Made by a program: the position numbers and the translations under genes. Under the pieces are notes generated by a model, which worked only from the letters and a program-made list of their open reading frames with translations, was not told the DNA's origin and searched no databases. DNA of 14,938 nucleotides from Desulfobacterales bacterium (GTDB taxonomy: Bacteria; Desulfobacterota; Desulfobacteria; Desulfobacterales; 4be13): the NCBI GenBank assembly GCA_029940115.1, contig JAOZRQ010000121.1, positions 1 through 14,938 of the forward strand, given 5' to 3'. This document shows positions 1 through 8,090 of this stretch, piece after piece; the first letter of the stretch is position 1, and every line of letters begins with the position of its first letter.

Positions 1-3000
1 TTTTTCAGCATGCTCCTCCAATCGTAATCGTTCTTGATGCGCTTATATTTGTTCTCGATCTCCTCAGGGGTCATCTCCTTCTCGTCAATAGCACTCACGC
101 CGTTTTCGCCTTCTTTTATACGGAACAGTTCATGGCGAAGGGAGAAACGGCCCGTCTCGGTCTGGGGGTTGTTGAAACCCATCTGCCCTTTGAGCGAGTC
201 GAAGTTGGCCTTCATCCGGACAAGGATGTCGCCGAGACCGCCCCGGCCCACCACATACTGCCCATCCTGGTACTGGCCCAGGGTGCGCTTTTTCACGATG
301 TCCGTGAGCAGGGGCTTGGCCGAGGCCGGGTCCCGGTCGCTCAGGTTGGTCTCATAGTCATACGCCTTGGCCGCCAGATACGAGTACCGGGAGGCCAGGT
401 CGAACATGCTCCGGTACTTTGAAAGCGCGCCGTTCAGGTTCATGCGGAAAGCCATGTCCATGTACCGCTTCCCCTGGGTTTTGGCCGCGATTTTCGCGTT
501 GAATGCCTTTCGCTCCTCCATAAGGCGCAGACCTTTCTGAAGCACGGCCCGATATTTTTCGGATATCTGGCGTGTATGTTCCTTGGCTTTGAAGACCGCC
601 ATACGCATGGATGCCTCGTCACCCATTTGCGACTCAATCTCCTTGAGCTGCTGCCGGATTTCATATTTATATTGAGCTTTTTCGATTTTGGTTTCCGCAT
701 ACATCTGACCAATCTCTTTGAGGTTTTCAGCAGCTGCGGCTGCAGCGCCCGAGACTTTCGCCGCTATAAGGAAAGCAGATTTCGATACTGCTCCCACAGT
801 TTTCGCAGTGGCTCGCACTACTGACGTCGCGTCCGTGGACGTGCCGACGCTTTTCGGAGCTGCCTCTGCGGCGGCATCCGCCGTATCGCCGGCCACATCG
901 CCGAAATATTCAAATCCTTTTTCTGTCTCCCTGCCTGCCGCGATTACAACATTGAGACTTGTTATAGCAATGTCCCGAATGCCCTTGATCTTCACTTCCT
1001 CCGCATTCAGATCCGACCGGGCTTTCAGCAGATCTGTCGCAATCTTGATGGCCGACAGCAGGCTGCCGTAATCGGACAAGGCCAGTTGGAGATCAGCCTC
1101 GGCCTTGACCAGTTCGATCAGCGCCTGGTGGATTTCGCCCGGGGATTTGCGCATTCCCCAGTCCGACGGGGCTTGGAAGCCGTATTTGCCATCACTCGTG
1201 GGAAACTGGACGTTCAGGGTATTGAAGTCCGTGCTGGTATAATCCGATTCGTTGCCCAGATCCGTGCCAAAGAACTGCGAAAATTTCTCCTTCAGATCAA
1301 CGCCGTCTTTGACGAACTTCTTATCCATGGGAGCAAAATACGCGGTGAACTCGCTGCTCGGCTTCGGAACCGTCTCATCGCTGACCTTGCTCACGTCAAC
1401 GTACGCATACAGGAAATAGTCCGGCCCCTTGTAGCCCGCAGGATAGACCTTGCCGGCCCCAATGGTCCCCTCGTAGGGGGTGCCGAATATCTCGATGAGC
1501 CGGTTCCGGTAGTCCCGATCCTGATCCCTGACCTCTTCGTCAAACGTCTCTGTGTCATTGGCCACCTGCCGGATCCGGTTCTTCAGATCATTGGCGTGGT
1601 TGAAGACGATCTGGGCGTTCTCCATCGTGTTCATGGCCCGCTCATACACCTGCTCGAACTGGGTGGCCGCGTTGAACGCACCCGGAACCATCCTTGAGGG
1701 ATCAATGTCAAAGGGTACCGCATCGGTGGCCAGACCCAGGGGGTTCAGGCCGGTGTTGGCTTGATCGTACTCCTGCTGGATCTGGCGGGCCTGGGACGCG
1801 ATCTCCAGGATATCCGGCACAGTGGTCCGGTCAATCCGTTTCAGTCCGTCGTTGTCCGCAATCTTCAGAACCAAGTCCCCGTATTCAAGGGCCTGATCCT
1901 CGCCCATCGCGACCCGCACCGCGGCCATGAACTCATCCTGGGCCCGGTATCCCTTGTTCATGATCGGATAGAGCGTGTTGATGACTGCTTGAGGAACATT
2001 CTCCCTTTTCAGCCGATCCATGTCGGCCTGGGTCAGCTTGAAGGAGACCGAGGAGGGGAGAATGGCATTGGCCACCGCCCAGTCATACAACGCGGCGGTC
2101 GCGGAGCGTTGCCCCCACTCCTCAAGGCCCCAGGCCCGGTCTGCGTCGGTGTCCTTGTATCCCTGCCACTGTCCGTCAGGATCCTCCACATATCTGGAGC
2201 GGTAGGTCAGGTTCACCACCTCCCTGCCGACCTTGGCCTTGGCGGCCGCGGTCTCGGCAAACTTCCGCTCATCAAGGTAGTCCACATCCATGACCACCCC
2301 CTCAATCTGGAACTTCTCAGGACGGGACTCCCAGTTGAACTGATCATGCCTCAGCAGCCGATAATAACTCTTCAGCGCGGTCAGATAATGCCCCCACGCG
2401 TCCCCGTGGCCTTGGGGAAAGGTGGCCCGGCCGTCAGCCTCGTTAATGAAGCCGTCCTTGTTCACGTCGGTGAGATTGTACGACAGTGCATACGCGGCCT
2501 CCCCCTCGGCCTTGGTGAAGTTCCAGAGCAGGCGGTTGTAGGCTGGCTTCGCGCCCTCCTCATCCCGGCCCCGGAGCAGGGCCAGCTCCTCGTCCAACAG
2601 GCTCGGTACCTGGTTCATGAACGTGAAGATGGTGGGAGCCAGGCTCCCGTATTCCACGCTCTCCGTGCCGAACCCGATGGTCGGGTCAAGTGCGTCGGTA
2701 TATGCCTCGTTCCCGAGCAGGGTGTGGAATCCCGAGATCCGACTCGCGGCCAGAAGCAACGCGGTATAGACACCTGACGAACCGGCCGGCTGCGCCAAGT
2801 TGATGCTCAGATCCTCGGCCCGGTTCAGCACGGTCTGGTACAGCCCGATCAGTCCGACATTCTCGATCACATCCTTGTCCGGATTGAACGCGACCGCGCC
2901 CTCGAACCTCGGCCCGGCCTGGCGAACCATGCTCGTGTAGGTCGCGGGGCTGTCGCTGCTGTAAAAATCGCTTATCCTCGCCTCAAAGGGATTGATCCCG

Positions 3001-6000
3001 TTCAGCACCCGCTTGACCCATCCCTCGGCCAGCATGGCATTGAAGGTCTCCGAGGGATCCTCTCCTTCCTTGGGAGGGCGGGAATTGGCAGCGCCGGCCC
3101 AGTCGGACCAGGATGTCGGGTCATCCCCATCGCTCTCCTTGTGCCGGTACCGGCAGAAGAAGAGATTATCCGTGAGCAGGGCCGCGCCCGCGCCGGCCAT
3201 GGCGACCTCGGGCCCCTTGCCCGGGAACACCTGCCAGATCCCCGCGGATGCGGTGTCCGGCGGGGGCTGTTCCGTGCCGTCCTGCTCCCGGTAATACCAT
3301 TCAAAGACCATATCTTCCGGATTGGCCCCGAAATCCGCGGTGTGGCGCAGGGTGATTTTTTCATCGAACACATTGTCCGAGTTAATCGTCTTGATGGCTC
3401 CGCGATACTTGTCGTTCTTCACCCGAATGATGTGCAGTGCGACCGGCAGGTCCCCCAGCGTGGGGTGGTTGTTCTCGGCCAGGGTCACATAGCCGCCGGA
3501 CAGGTCCGACTCAGGATCCAGCAGCAACGCGCTCGGCACCAGTGCAAGCCCGGTACCCAGGGCCATCTCAGGAAAAGGATAGGCATCGTCGCTTGCCCCC
3601 GGGTTTTCACAGATCGTATCAAATCCGCAGTCAGGGCACAGGCTGTGAATGGACCCGCACAGGGCATTGAACTGATTTTCAAACAGGGTCTCTTTATAGG
3701 TTTTGATATCCTTCTGCGCGTCACTGAGTCCGACAGTATAAGCCTCCGAATCCGTCCTCAAGTTCGCAGGGTCTCGGGTCAGTTCGTAAAGATTATCCAC
3801 CGCGCTCCGAAATCCGTCGTCCGCGCCTTCCAGCCCCCTGAGGGTATTCTTCTCCACCTCGGTGAGAATGTTCGGCTGGACCACATAGACCGACGGCGGC
3901 GAGCCGGTCAGTTTCTTGTCACCCGCGGTCTTGTCGTTGACAAATCCCCGGAATCCGAGTTCCTTGGTCATGGGATCATAGAAGAACCGGGTCTTCAGCC
4001 CCGTGTGCAGTTGCTCGAAATACCATCGTCCCCCCACCACTTTCACCTTTCCGCCGGCAGGGGTGAGTTTCTCGGGCATATCCGATAGCGGAACCCTGTG
4101 TTCATTCAGAACCTGAACCAGCCTGACTAAGTAATCATCAATTATCTTATCATTATTCTCTCCCTTTTCCATCGCGGGATTCATTTCGTCAAAGATCACC
4201 TGACCCGCGGCCCAGCCGAGGACCATGGGAAGGCCCTCCCGGGTTTCAGGATGGTCGGCCCGGTATTCGCCCCCGGCAAAGGTGAGGGTTTCTCCGGCCT
4301 TGAGGATCGGAACCTCATCCGGCCATTCTGTCTTATAACTGACTTGGACCGCCAGGGGTCTGCCAACCATATTCGCGGGAAAAGTAGGATGCGTTGATTT
4401 TTGCACTATGCCGGACGGGAGCCAAGGAACCGGATCCCCAGGCCCTTCGACAACGCCGTCCCCATTCTCATCCTTATTATACCAAAAGGAGGGATCCAGG
4501 GGATACCAGAAATGAACGGACAGGCCAGAGCCTCCGGACACGGCCCAGGCTTGGCCCTTGTGGTCCTCCCAGTAGGAATTCCGGGCCGGGTCTCCGTTTC
4601 TGCCGCAGATCTCCGACGGGGGCACGGCTCCGATCACCTTATCCAAGGGATAGGGTGCAACCACCGGATCTCCGGCATTCATGGAATATTCAAATTTATA
4701 TGTCGAATTTTCCGGCTCAATCTCAAAAACATCCATGCCATGTTTGGATTCGTTCAGGTCATAATACTGAATCAGCACATAGGGATGGGATGTGTGATTC
4801 TCATCCTCAGAGGTGATGTTCAGGTCATTCCGGAGCGCGAACGCGGCCACCGGTGGGGAGGCCATCTTGCCATGGCGGAAGGAGGGTTTGGTCAACGCGT
4901 GTTCCTCGTTGGGATTGTACCCCGGCAAACTCGGGTCCGGCTGCTGATAGATCATCACATCATTGTATCGGGCCGGGTCCAGGTAGTTCTGCTGATTCCC
5001 GTCCCGGTCCGGCCAGGTCTGATATTCTCCATCCTGCTTGCCTTCACTCCCTTCCCGGCTCGCGATGACGATGAGGCCGGGGGGATCTGTGGGCCATTCG
5101 CAGGTGTATTCAACGGCCTGTGAGGGCCAGTAAATGGTCTCATCACAGGCTTTGTACCAGACCACCACCAGATCATCTTGGGTCTCGCCGGTGAAGTGCT
5201 GGTTCACCGGGAATATCTGTCCCCGCATGGTCTCCCGGTCATACACCGCCGTGTTGTATCGCGCATTTTTCCAGAACACATACCCGTTATGGGGTGTCCT
5301 CGAGTCATGATATCCGCTGGTGAGTCCGCTGCCGATGTAAGCAGTTTTCAAACTCTTACTACTCTTGTTCCATGAAAGGGTCTCCACCACCCGGATATGC
5401 GCGCCTTCCACGCTCTCATCTCCGGTTGCGGGGCCTCCGGAGGTTTTGGTGAAGAGCAGGGTTGTTCTTCCCGGCTTTGTCGCGGTGAATCCAAGAGCCG
5501 GGGAGACCTGTGCGTCGCCTTCCGTGAACTTGAGGGACTTGAACGCGTATACATCATCTTTATTGGAATCCAGGGGAACCGACGGGGTCTCCGCCACATG
5601 AACATAGTGGGGCGAATCAGGCCACTGGGTTGTGATGGTGGTGATCAGCTTCTGCTCGCAATCCCCGCCGGCCTTGTTCTGCCACTCTATCTGGAAAGTC
5701 CGATTCCCGATCAGGGGATAGAGCTTTTTGTCCGCGGCACTCCAGTAGTACAGTTCCTCTGCGGACTGGGCGGTCTGTGACGTATCTGTTGTGGAGGTTG
5801 GTTTCACTGGCTTTGCTCCGGTGTCCACCCGCTCAATCACCTCCGATGGAATGCCGCTAAAGGTTAATGGTTTTCCGACGGTCACGTCCCGCGTATAATT
5901 ATGGGCCTCATACTGCCAGATGATCTGATAAGGCCGGTCCATGGTGATCTTCACTTCTTTGTCAGGCTGGGTCTCAGTGAGATAGGTCACGTTGTCCCTG

Positions 6001-7844
6001 TATCCTTCGACTTTCATGCAAGCATCTCTGGCCGAAGATGTCAGCGTTTCACCTGCAGCATACCAGTATTCACCGGCCTCTGGCGTAAGATTGGCTCCCA
6101 TTGCGGCAGGCATGGACATGACCCGGAGGGAATATTCGGTTTTCCAGCGGAAAAAAATCTTCTTAGGGCCGTCCATGGTAACAGGAAACTCATGTTCATC
6201 CTGAGTATCGAAAAAAGGTTTTTCCCTATCCTCGAACTCCCCTCCATTCTCAAAAGATTCAATATAATCGGTTGTGATGTTACGGGTGTTTCTGGCCGCT
6301 TCGTAAACAGTCCCGTCAATCCGGATGTCAACCGTTTCACCTTTGGTGATCCAGTATTTCCCCTTCTCCGGCGAGGGATTTCCGAAGTTATCGAAATATC
6401 CCGAAGAAAGGGCCGATTCTGAGAAATCATGGCCGATCTCCAAAGCATATTCGACCGTGCCTTTCTGGAAGTTTTCCCGTTTTACCGCATTCTTCTCAAT
6501 CATGTTCAGGTCTGTCACCTCAATCTTGCTACCGCTGATGTCAAAATAGAAGTATCCTGCCGCACCGAATGTCACATCCTCAGAGCTGCTCACAGTGCAT
6601 TTGTCCGTGACAACTGTCACCTTACCGCCTTTCTCACCAACGGTCGCTTTGATCTCACTCACTGATAGCACATTGAATGTCACAGACTCGTTTCCGATTT
6701 TGACATCCGTCACATCCTCGAAGCCGTTTCCGTTAATGGTGAAATCGTCACCGGAAAACACCTTTGTTTTGCTTAGGGACGTGATATCAGGGCAGGAATT
6801 GACCGTGAGTGTGAACCTGTTGCGGACTCTGCCTCCGTCTGAGTCTTTGACGGTGACAGTTATGGTTGCGCTCCCGGTACCATTCGCCCTGGGTGTCAGT
6901 ATGATGGTTCTGCTTCCACCACTCCCGCCCAGTGAAATGCCGCTCGTGTCTATCAACGAACTATTTGACGAAGATGCGGTTACTTCCAGACTGTCAGATG
7001 ATGTCTCACGGTCTGACACCTGAAAGGATATCCTTAAGGCTGAGCCGTCTTCGTTAACTAATTGATCAGGAATATCGGATATGGTGGGGGGAGCGTTTTC
7101 AATGGTGACGGGATAGTCTTTGGTACTCCCCCATGTAGAATCATCGCAGGGATCAGCATTCATATCGGTCATTAGGCGCGCTCTCATTTTTGTGGAGCCT
7201 ATTTTGACCGAGCTGGGCACGGTGAACGATCCAGACCATGAATATGTTTTAACTTCCTTGTCGTTATCGATGTTATCCTTTTTACTATATATTTTTTCAC
7301 CGTCATCATCAAAGTCATTATCGTTGTTATAGTCAATCCACACTCCGACAGAATAGTCCCTGCCATTGGTCTTGCATTGAAACTTTACCTCTATTTCTAC
7401 CTTCTCATCTCGGGTGAATGTGAATCCACTATTGGTATTTACGCTTTTTATCATATCTGTCGTATCATTTGATGAAGGCGTACAATACGCCGCGTGGGCT
7501 TGATTCTGCGTCGAAAGCCCGGGGAAGCCGGATACGATGATTGTCATGCCAAGCATCATCATCCCAACTTGCAGGGCAAGGCTTCCTGGCTTCCGTGTTC
7601 CCCGGGGCAGCAGTCGGAGCCGGAACTTTCTCCCTGCCACAACAAGGAGGATTGCCAGAGCAGACCCGCAGAGGAGTCCGCCAGTTTCTCCTTCAAAGCT
7701 CGCCACGACACCGCATACCGATACAGCAAGCATCAACGAGACAGAGAGGATGCAAATTCCTCTCACCAGAAGCGTCCATATCTCATCATTCATGGCGCAT
7801 ACCTTTGCCAGTTTACTTTCAGACGTATGAGTCAGTTGATTCAT
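1..7844 (-). CDS. Giant exported modular protein with GEVED/Ig/IPT N-terminus and Tc toxin subunit A-like C-terminal region (3' partial)
   Basis: The frame starts at ATG 7844-7842 and stays open to the left edge, giving 2614 codons without a stop; the C-terminus is outside the window. Order: hydrophobic N-terminus with likely signal cleavage after A118, GEVED-like domain (119-249), cadherin/Ig-like domain (251-349), IPT/TIG-like domain (351-427), two InlB-type repeats (about 470-650), a long unassigned part (651-2260) with EF-hand-like loops and a four-cysteine cluster, then a helical region (2260-2614). The last part has an Ala-rich hydrophobic stretch, a charged helical arm and the motif F-D-L-A-x-R-x-x-Y-L-A-A-K-A-Y-D-Y-E. 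That order recalls the pore and TcB-binding end of Tc toxin subunit A. The protein is probably secreted or surface-bound. It could be a toxin-derived scaffold or an adhesin rather than an active toxin. The coding call is firm; the Tc link is moderate and made from memory. Confidence 0.92.
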   Translation of the reverse strand, partial: MNQLTHTSESKLAKVCAMNDEIWTLLVRGICILSVSLMLAVSVCGVVASFEGETGGLLCGSALAILLVVAGRKFRLRLLPRGTRKPGSLALQVGMMMLGMTIIVSGFPGLSTQNQAHAAYCTPSSNDTTDMIKSVNTNSGFTFTRDEKVEIEVKFQCKTNGRDYSVGVWIDYNNDNDFDDDGEKIYSKKDNIDNDKEVKTYSWSGSFTVPSSVKIGSTKMRARLMTDMNADPCDDSTWGSTKDYPVTIENAPPTISDIPDQLVNEDGSALRISFQVSDRETSSDSLEVTASSSNSSLIDTSGISLGGSGGSRTIILTPRANGTGSATITVTVKDSDGGRVRNRFTLTVNSCPDITSLSKTKVFSGDDFTINGNGFEDVTDVKIGNESVTFNVLSVSEIKATVGEKGGKVTVVTDKCTVSSSEDVTFGAAGYFYFDISGSKIEVTDLNMIEKNAVKRENFQKGTVEYALEIGHDFSESALSSGYFDNFGNPSPEKGKYWITKGETVDIRIDGTVYEAARNTRNITTDYIESFENGGEFEDREKPFFDTQDEHEFPVTMDGPKKIFFRWKTEYSLRVMSMPAAMGANLTPEAGEYWYAAGETLTSSARDACMKVEGYRDNVTYLTETQPDKEVKITMDRPYQIIWQYEAHNYTRDVTVGKPLTFSGIPSEVIERVDTGAKPVKPTSTTDTSQTAQSAEELYYWSAADKKLYPLIGNRTFQIEWQNKAGGDCEQKLITTITTQWPDSPHYVHVAETPSVPLDSNKDDVYAFKSLKFTEGDAQVSPALGFTATKPGRTTLLFTKTSGGPATGDESVEGAHIRVVETLSWNKSSKSLKTAYIGSGLTSGYHDSRTPHNGYVFWKNARYNTAVYDRETMRGQIFPVNQHFTGETQDDLVVVWYKACDETIYWPSQAVEYTCEWPTDPPGLIVIASREGSEGKQDGEYQTWPDRDGNQQNYLDPARYNDVMIYQQPDPSLPGYNPNEEHALTKPSFRHGKMASPPVAAFALRNDLNITSEDENHTSHPYVLIQYYDLNESKHGMDVFEIEPENSTYKFEYSMNAGDPVVAPYPLDKVIGAVPPSEICGRNGDPARNSYWEDHKGQAWAVSGGSGLSVHFWYPLDPSFWYNKDENGDGVVEGPGDPVPWLPSGIVQKSTHPTFPANMVGRPLAVQVSYKTEWPDEVPILKAGETLTFAGGEYRADHPETREGLPMVLGWAAGQVIFDEMNPAMEKGENNDKIIDDYLVRLVQVLNEHRVPLSDMPEKLTPAGGKVKVVGGRWYFEQLHTGLKTRFFYDPMTKELGFRGFVNDKTAGDKKLTGSPPSVYVVQPNILTEVEKNTLRGLEGADDGFRSAVDNLYELTRDPANLRTDSEAYTVGLSDAQKDIKTYKETLFENQFNALCGSIHSLCPDCGFDTICENPGASDDAYPFPEMALGTGLALVPSALLLDPESDLSGGYVTLAENNHPTLGDLPVALHIIRVKNDKYRGAIKTINSDNVFDEKITLRHTADFGANPEDMVFEWYYREQDGTEQPPPDTASAGIWQVFPGKGPEVAMAGAGAALLTDNLFFCRYRHKESDGDDPTSWSDWAGAANSRPPKEGEDPSETFNAMLAEGWVKRVLNGINPFEARISDFYSSDSPATYTSMVRQAGPRFEGAVAFNPDKDVIENVGLIGLYQTVLNRAEDLSINLAQPAGSSGVYTALLLAASRISGFHTLLGNEAYTDALDPTIGFGTESVEYGSLAPTIFTFMNQVPSLLDEELALLRGRDEEGAKPAYNRLLWNFTKAEGEAAYALSYNLTDVNKDGFINEADGRATFPQGHGDAWGHYLTALKSYYRLLRHDQFNWESRPEKFQIEGVVMDVDYLDERKFAETAAAKAKVGREVVNLTYRSRYVEDPDGQWQGYKDTDADRAWGLEEWGQRSATAALYDWAVANAILPSSVSFKLTQADMDRLKRENVPQAVINTLYPIMNKGYRAQDEFMAAVRVAMGEDQALEYGDLVLKIADNDGLKRIDRTTVPDILEIASQARQIQQEYDQANTGLNPLGLATDAVPFDIDPSRMVPGAFNAATQFEQVYERAMNTMENAQIVFNHANDLKNRIRQVANDTETFDEEVRDQDRDYRNRLIEIFGTPYEGTIGAGKVYPAGYKGPDYFLYAYVDVSKVSDETVPKPSSEFTAYFAPMDKKFVKDGVDLKEKFSQFFGTDLGNESDYTSTDFNTLNVQFPTSDGKYGFQAPSDWGMRKSPGEIHQALIELVKAEADLQLALSDYGSLLSAIKIATDLLKARSDLNAEEVKIKGIRDIAITSLNVVIAAGRETEKGFEYFGDVAGDTADAAAEAAPKSVGTSTDATSVVRATAKTVGAVSKSAFLIAAKVSGAAAAAAENLKEIGQMYAETKIEKAQYKYEIRQQLKEIESQMGDEASMRMAVFKAKEHTRQISEKYRAVLQKGLRLMEERKAFNAKIAAKTQGKRYMDMAFRMNLNGALSKYRSMFDLASRYSYLAAKAYDYETNLSDRDPASAKPLLTDIVKKRTLGQYQDGQYVVGRGGLGDILVRMKANFDSLKGQMGFNNPQTETGRFSLRHELFRIKEGENGVSAIDEKEMTPEEIENKYKRIKNDYDWRSMLK
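3..1067 (-). other. Tc toxin A-like channel/TcB-binding region (partial)
   Basis: Residues 2260-2614 begin with helices rich in A, L and K. An Ala/Val-rich hydrophobic stretch follows (2342-2373), then a highly charged helix-prone segment (about 2376-2470), then F-D-L-A-x-R-x-x-Y-L-A-A-K-A-Y-D-Y-E (2481-2498). Next come G-R-G-G-L-G-D-I-L and R-F-S-L-R-H-E-L. From memory, TcA proteins show the same succession: Ala-rich pore tip, charged return helix, a F-(F/Y)-D-L...A-x-x-A-x-x-x-E motif, A-G-L-x-A-G-E and T-V-S-L. The homology is inferred from the order and these motifs only, and the end of the domain lies outside the window. Confidence 0.5.
1068..5894 (-). other. Central region of the left-hand gene without recognised domain
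   Basis: Residues about 651-2259 are coherent coding sequence, rich in W, Y, D and P in the first half and more helical in the second. I cannot assign a family. Visible landmarks are a four-cysteine cluster (C1396, C1403, C1406, C1412), a D-x-N-x-D-G loop at 1125, a consensus EF-hand-like loop at 1793-1804, a degenerate one at 1898-1909, and a motif R-N-R-L-I-E-I-F-G-T-P-Y near residue 2115. By position this corresponds to the shell and receptor-binding parts in Tc toxin A proteins, but I see no direct match. Confidence 0.5.
2433..2468 (-). other. EF-hand/dockerin-like calcium loop
   Basis: Residues 1793-1804 read D-x-N-x-D-G-x-I-x-x-x-D with every coordinating position filled, as in EF-hand and dockerin loops. 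A second, weaker loop (D-x-D-x-D ... E) follows at 1898-1909. No partner helix pattern is clear, so calcium binding is likely but the fold is uncertain. Confidence 0.6.
5895..6437 (-). other. Two InlB B-repeat-like modules
   Basis: Residues about 470-650 hold two copies of a pattern with P-x-x-G-x-Y-W followed by G-E-T, then a strand ending V-T-M-D-x-P or I-T-M-D-x-P followed by I-x-x-x-W or I-F-F-x-W. This matches the divergent InlB B-repeat family (G-x-Y-x-x-G-x-x-V ... M-x-x-x-x-x-V-x-x-x-F) seen in cell-surface proteins. Confidence 0.55.
6564..7094 (-). other. Cadherin/Ig-like domain followed by IPT/TIG-like domain
   Basis: Residues 251-349 begin P-P-T-I-S-D-I-P-D-Q-x-V-N-E-D-G and include a late V-T-V-K-D-S-D-G-G, the usual frame of cadherin-like or tandem-95-type Ig repeats. 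Residues 351-427 have P-D-I-T-S-L-S, F-T-I-N-G-N-G-F and G-G-K-V-T-V-V-T, typical of an IPT/TIG fold. Both are common adhesion and spacer modules outside the cell. Confidence 0.65.
7098..7490 (-). other. GEVED-like domain
   Basis: Residues 119-249 show V-G-V-W-I-D-Y-N-N-D-N-D-F-D-D-D-G-E-K, then S-F-T-V-P, then G-S-T-K-M-R-A-R-L, then D-P-C-D-D and a closing K-D-Y-P-V-T-I. This is the order expected of the GEVED domain found in exported bacterial proteins. The name-giving G-E-V-E-D-Y is replaced by G-S-T-K-D-Y. The acidic loop probably binds calcium. Confidence 0.75.
7491..7778 (-). other. N-terminal hydrophobic segments and putative signal peptide
   Basis: Residues 23-49, 55-71 and 88-110 are hydrophobic. 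A basic stretch (G-R-K-F-R-L-R-L-L-P-R-G-T-R-K) lies between the second and third. The third segment is followed by N-Q-A-H-A-A, a good signal peptidase I site with cleavage after A118. The basic stretch, third segment and A-x-A site alone would make a normal signal peptide. The first 70 residues are thus either an extra membrane anchor or an unusual signal extension. Confidence 0.65.
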
Positions 7845-7852
7845 TTCTTCTT

Positions 7853-7858
7853 CTCCTT
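7853..7858 (-). promoter_or_regulatory. Ribosome binding site of the left-hand gene
   Basis: AAGGAG lies 8 bases upstream of the ATG at 7844-7842. It is a near-consensus site with good spacing and fixes the start used here over the internal Met at residue 18. Confidence 0.85.
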
Positions 7859-7906
7859 ATTTATTGAGGATGAGGTGTCTTGTGATCTCATCACTCAGAG
7901 TTCAGC

Positions 7907-7932
7907 GAGCAATTTGGAAAATTGCTCTACAT
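7907..7932. repeat. Left border repeat with AT-rich hairpin
   Basis: A 9-bp perfect stem (gagcaattt at 7907-7915, aaattgctc at 7919-7927) encloses a 3-base loop. The 24 bases from 7909 recur at 8163-8186 with two mismatches. It lies about 60 bases upstream of the left-hand gene's start. Confidence 0.8.
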
Positions 7933-7939
7933 TGATCCT

Positions 7940-7987
7940 CCGCTCCCGCCGGATTGACAAATCCGGCGGTTGTGGCGGCTCGTTCCC
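7940..7987. repeat. 48-bp direct repeat, copy 1, with perfect hairpin
   Basis: It is identical to 8024-8071. It contains a 10-bp perfect inverted repeat (ccgccggatt at 7946-7955 and aatccggcgg at 7960-7969) around a 4-base loop. This strong GC-rich stem would form in the transcript of either strand. Confidence 0.9.
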
Positions 7988-8031
7988 TACCCGCTACCGC
8001 CCCGCTCCCTACCCGCTCCCTACCCGCTCCC
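7985..8031 (-). repeat. G-tract array (possible G-quadruplex) on the coding strand
   Basis: The plus strand has eight runs of three or more C in 47 bases (7985, 7990, 8000, 8007, 8012, 8018, 8023, 8029), separated by 2 to 7 bases. The minus strand, which is the mRNA sense here, therefore satisfies the G3+N1-7 quadruplex rule twice over. Part of it is a tandem 11-base unit (ctccctacccg). Confidence 0.75.
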
Positions 8032-8071
8032 GCCGGATTGACAAATCCGGCGGTTGTGGCGGCTCGTTCCC
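8024..8071. repeat. 48-bp direct repeat, copy 2, with perfect hairpin
   Basis: This is an exact second copy of 7940-7987, offset by 84 bases, with its hairpin at 8030-8053. The perfect identity suggests a recent duplication or gene conversion within the element. Confidence 0.9.
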
Positions 8072-8090
8072 CTCCCCGGCAGTCGTGGCG

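Noticed and set aside
1761..4088. Plus-strand frames of 338 and 315 codons (1761-2777 and 3141-4088)
   Set aside because: Both are antisense to the continuous minus-strand gene, which has coherent domain content and one uninterrupted frame from 7844 to the edge.
7940..8071. CRISPR-like arrangement of two 48-bp repeats with a 36-bp spacer
   Set aside because: There are only two repeats. The spacer is itself short tandem repeats, no cas gene is near, and further hairpins of related sequence explain the region better.
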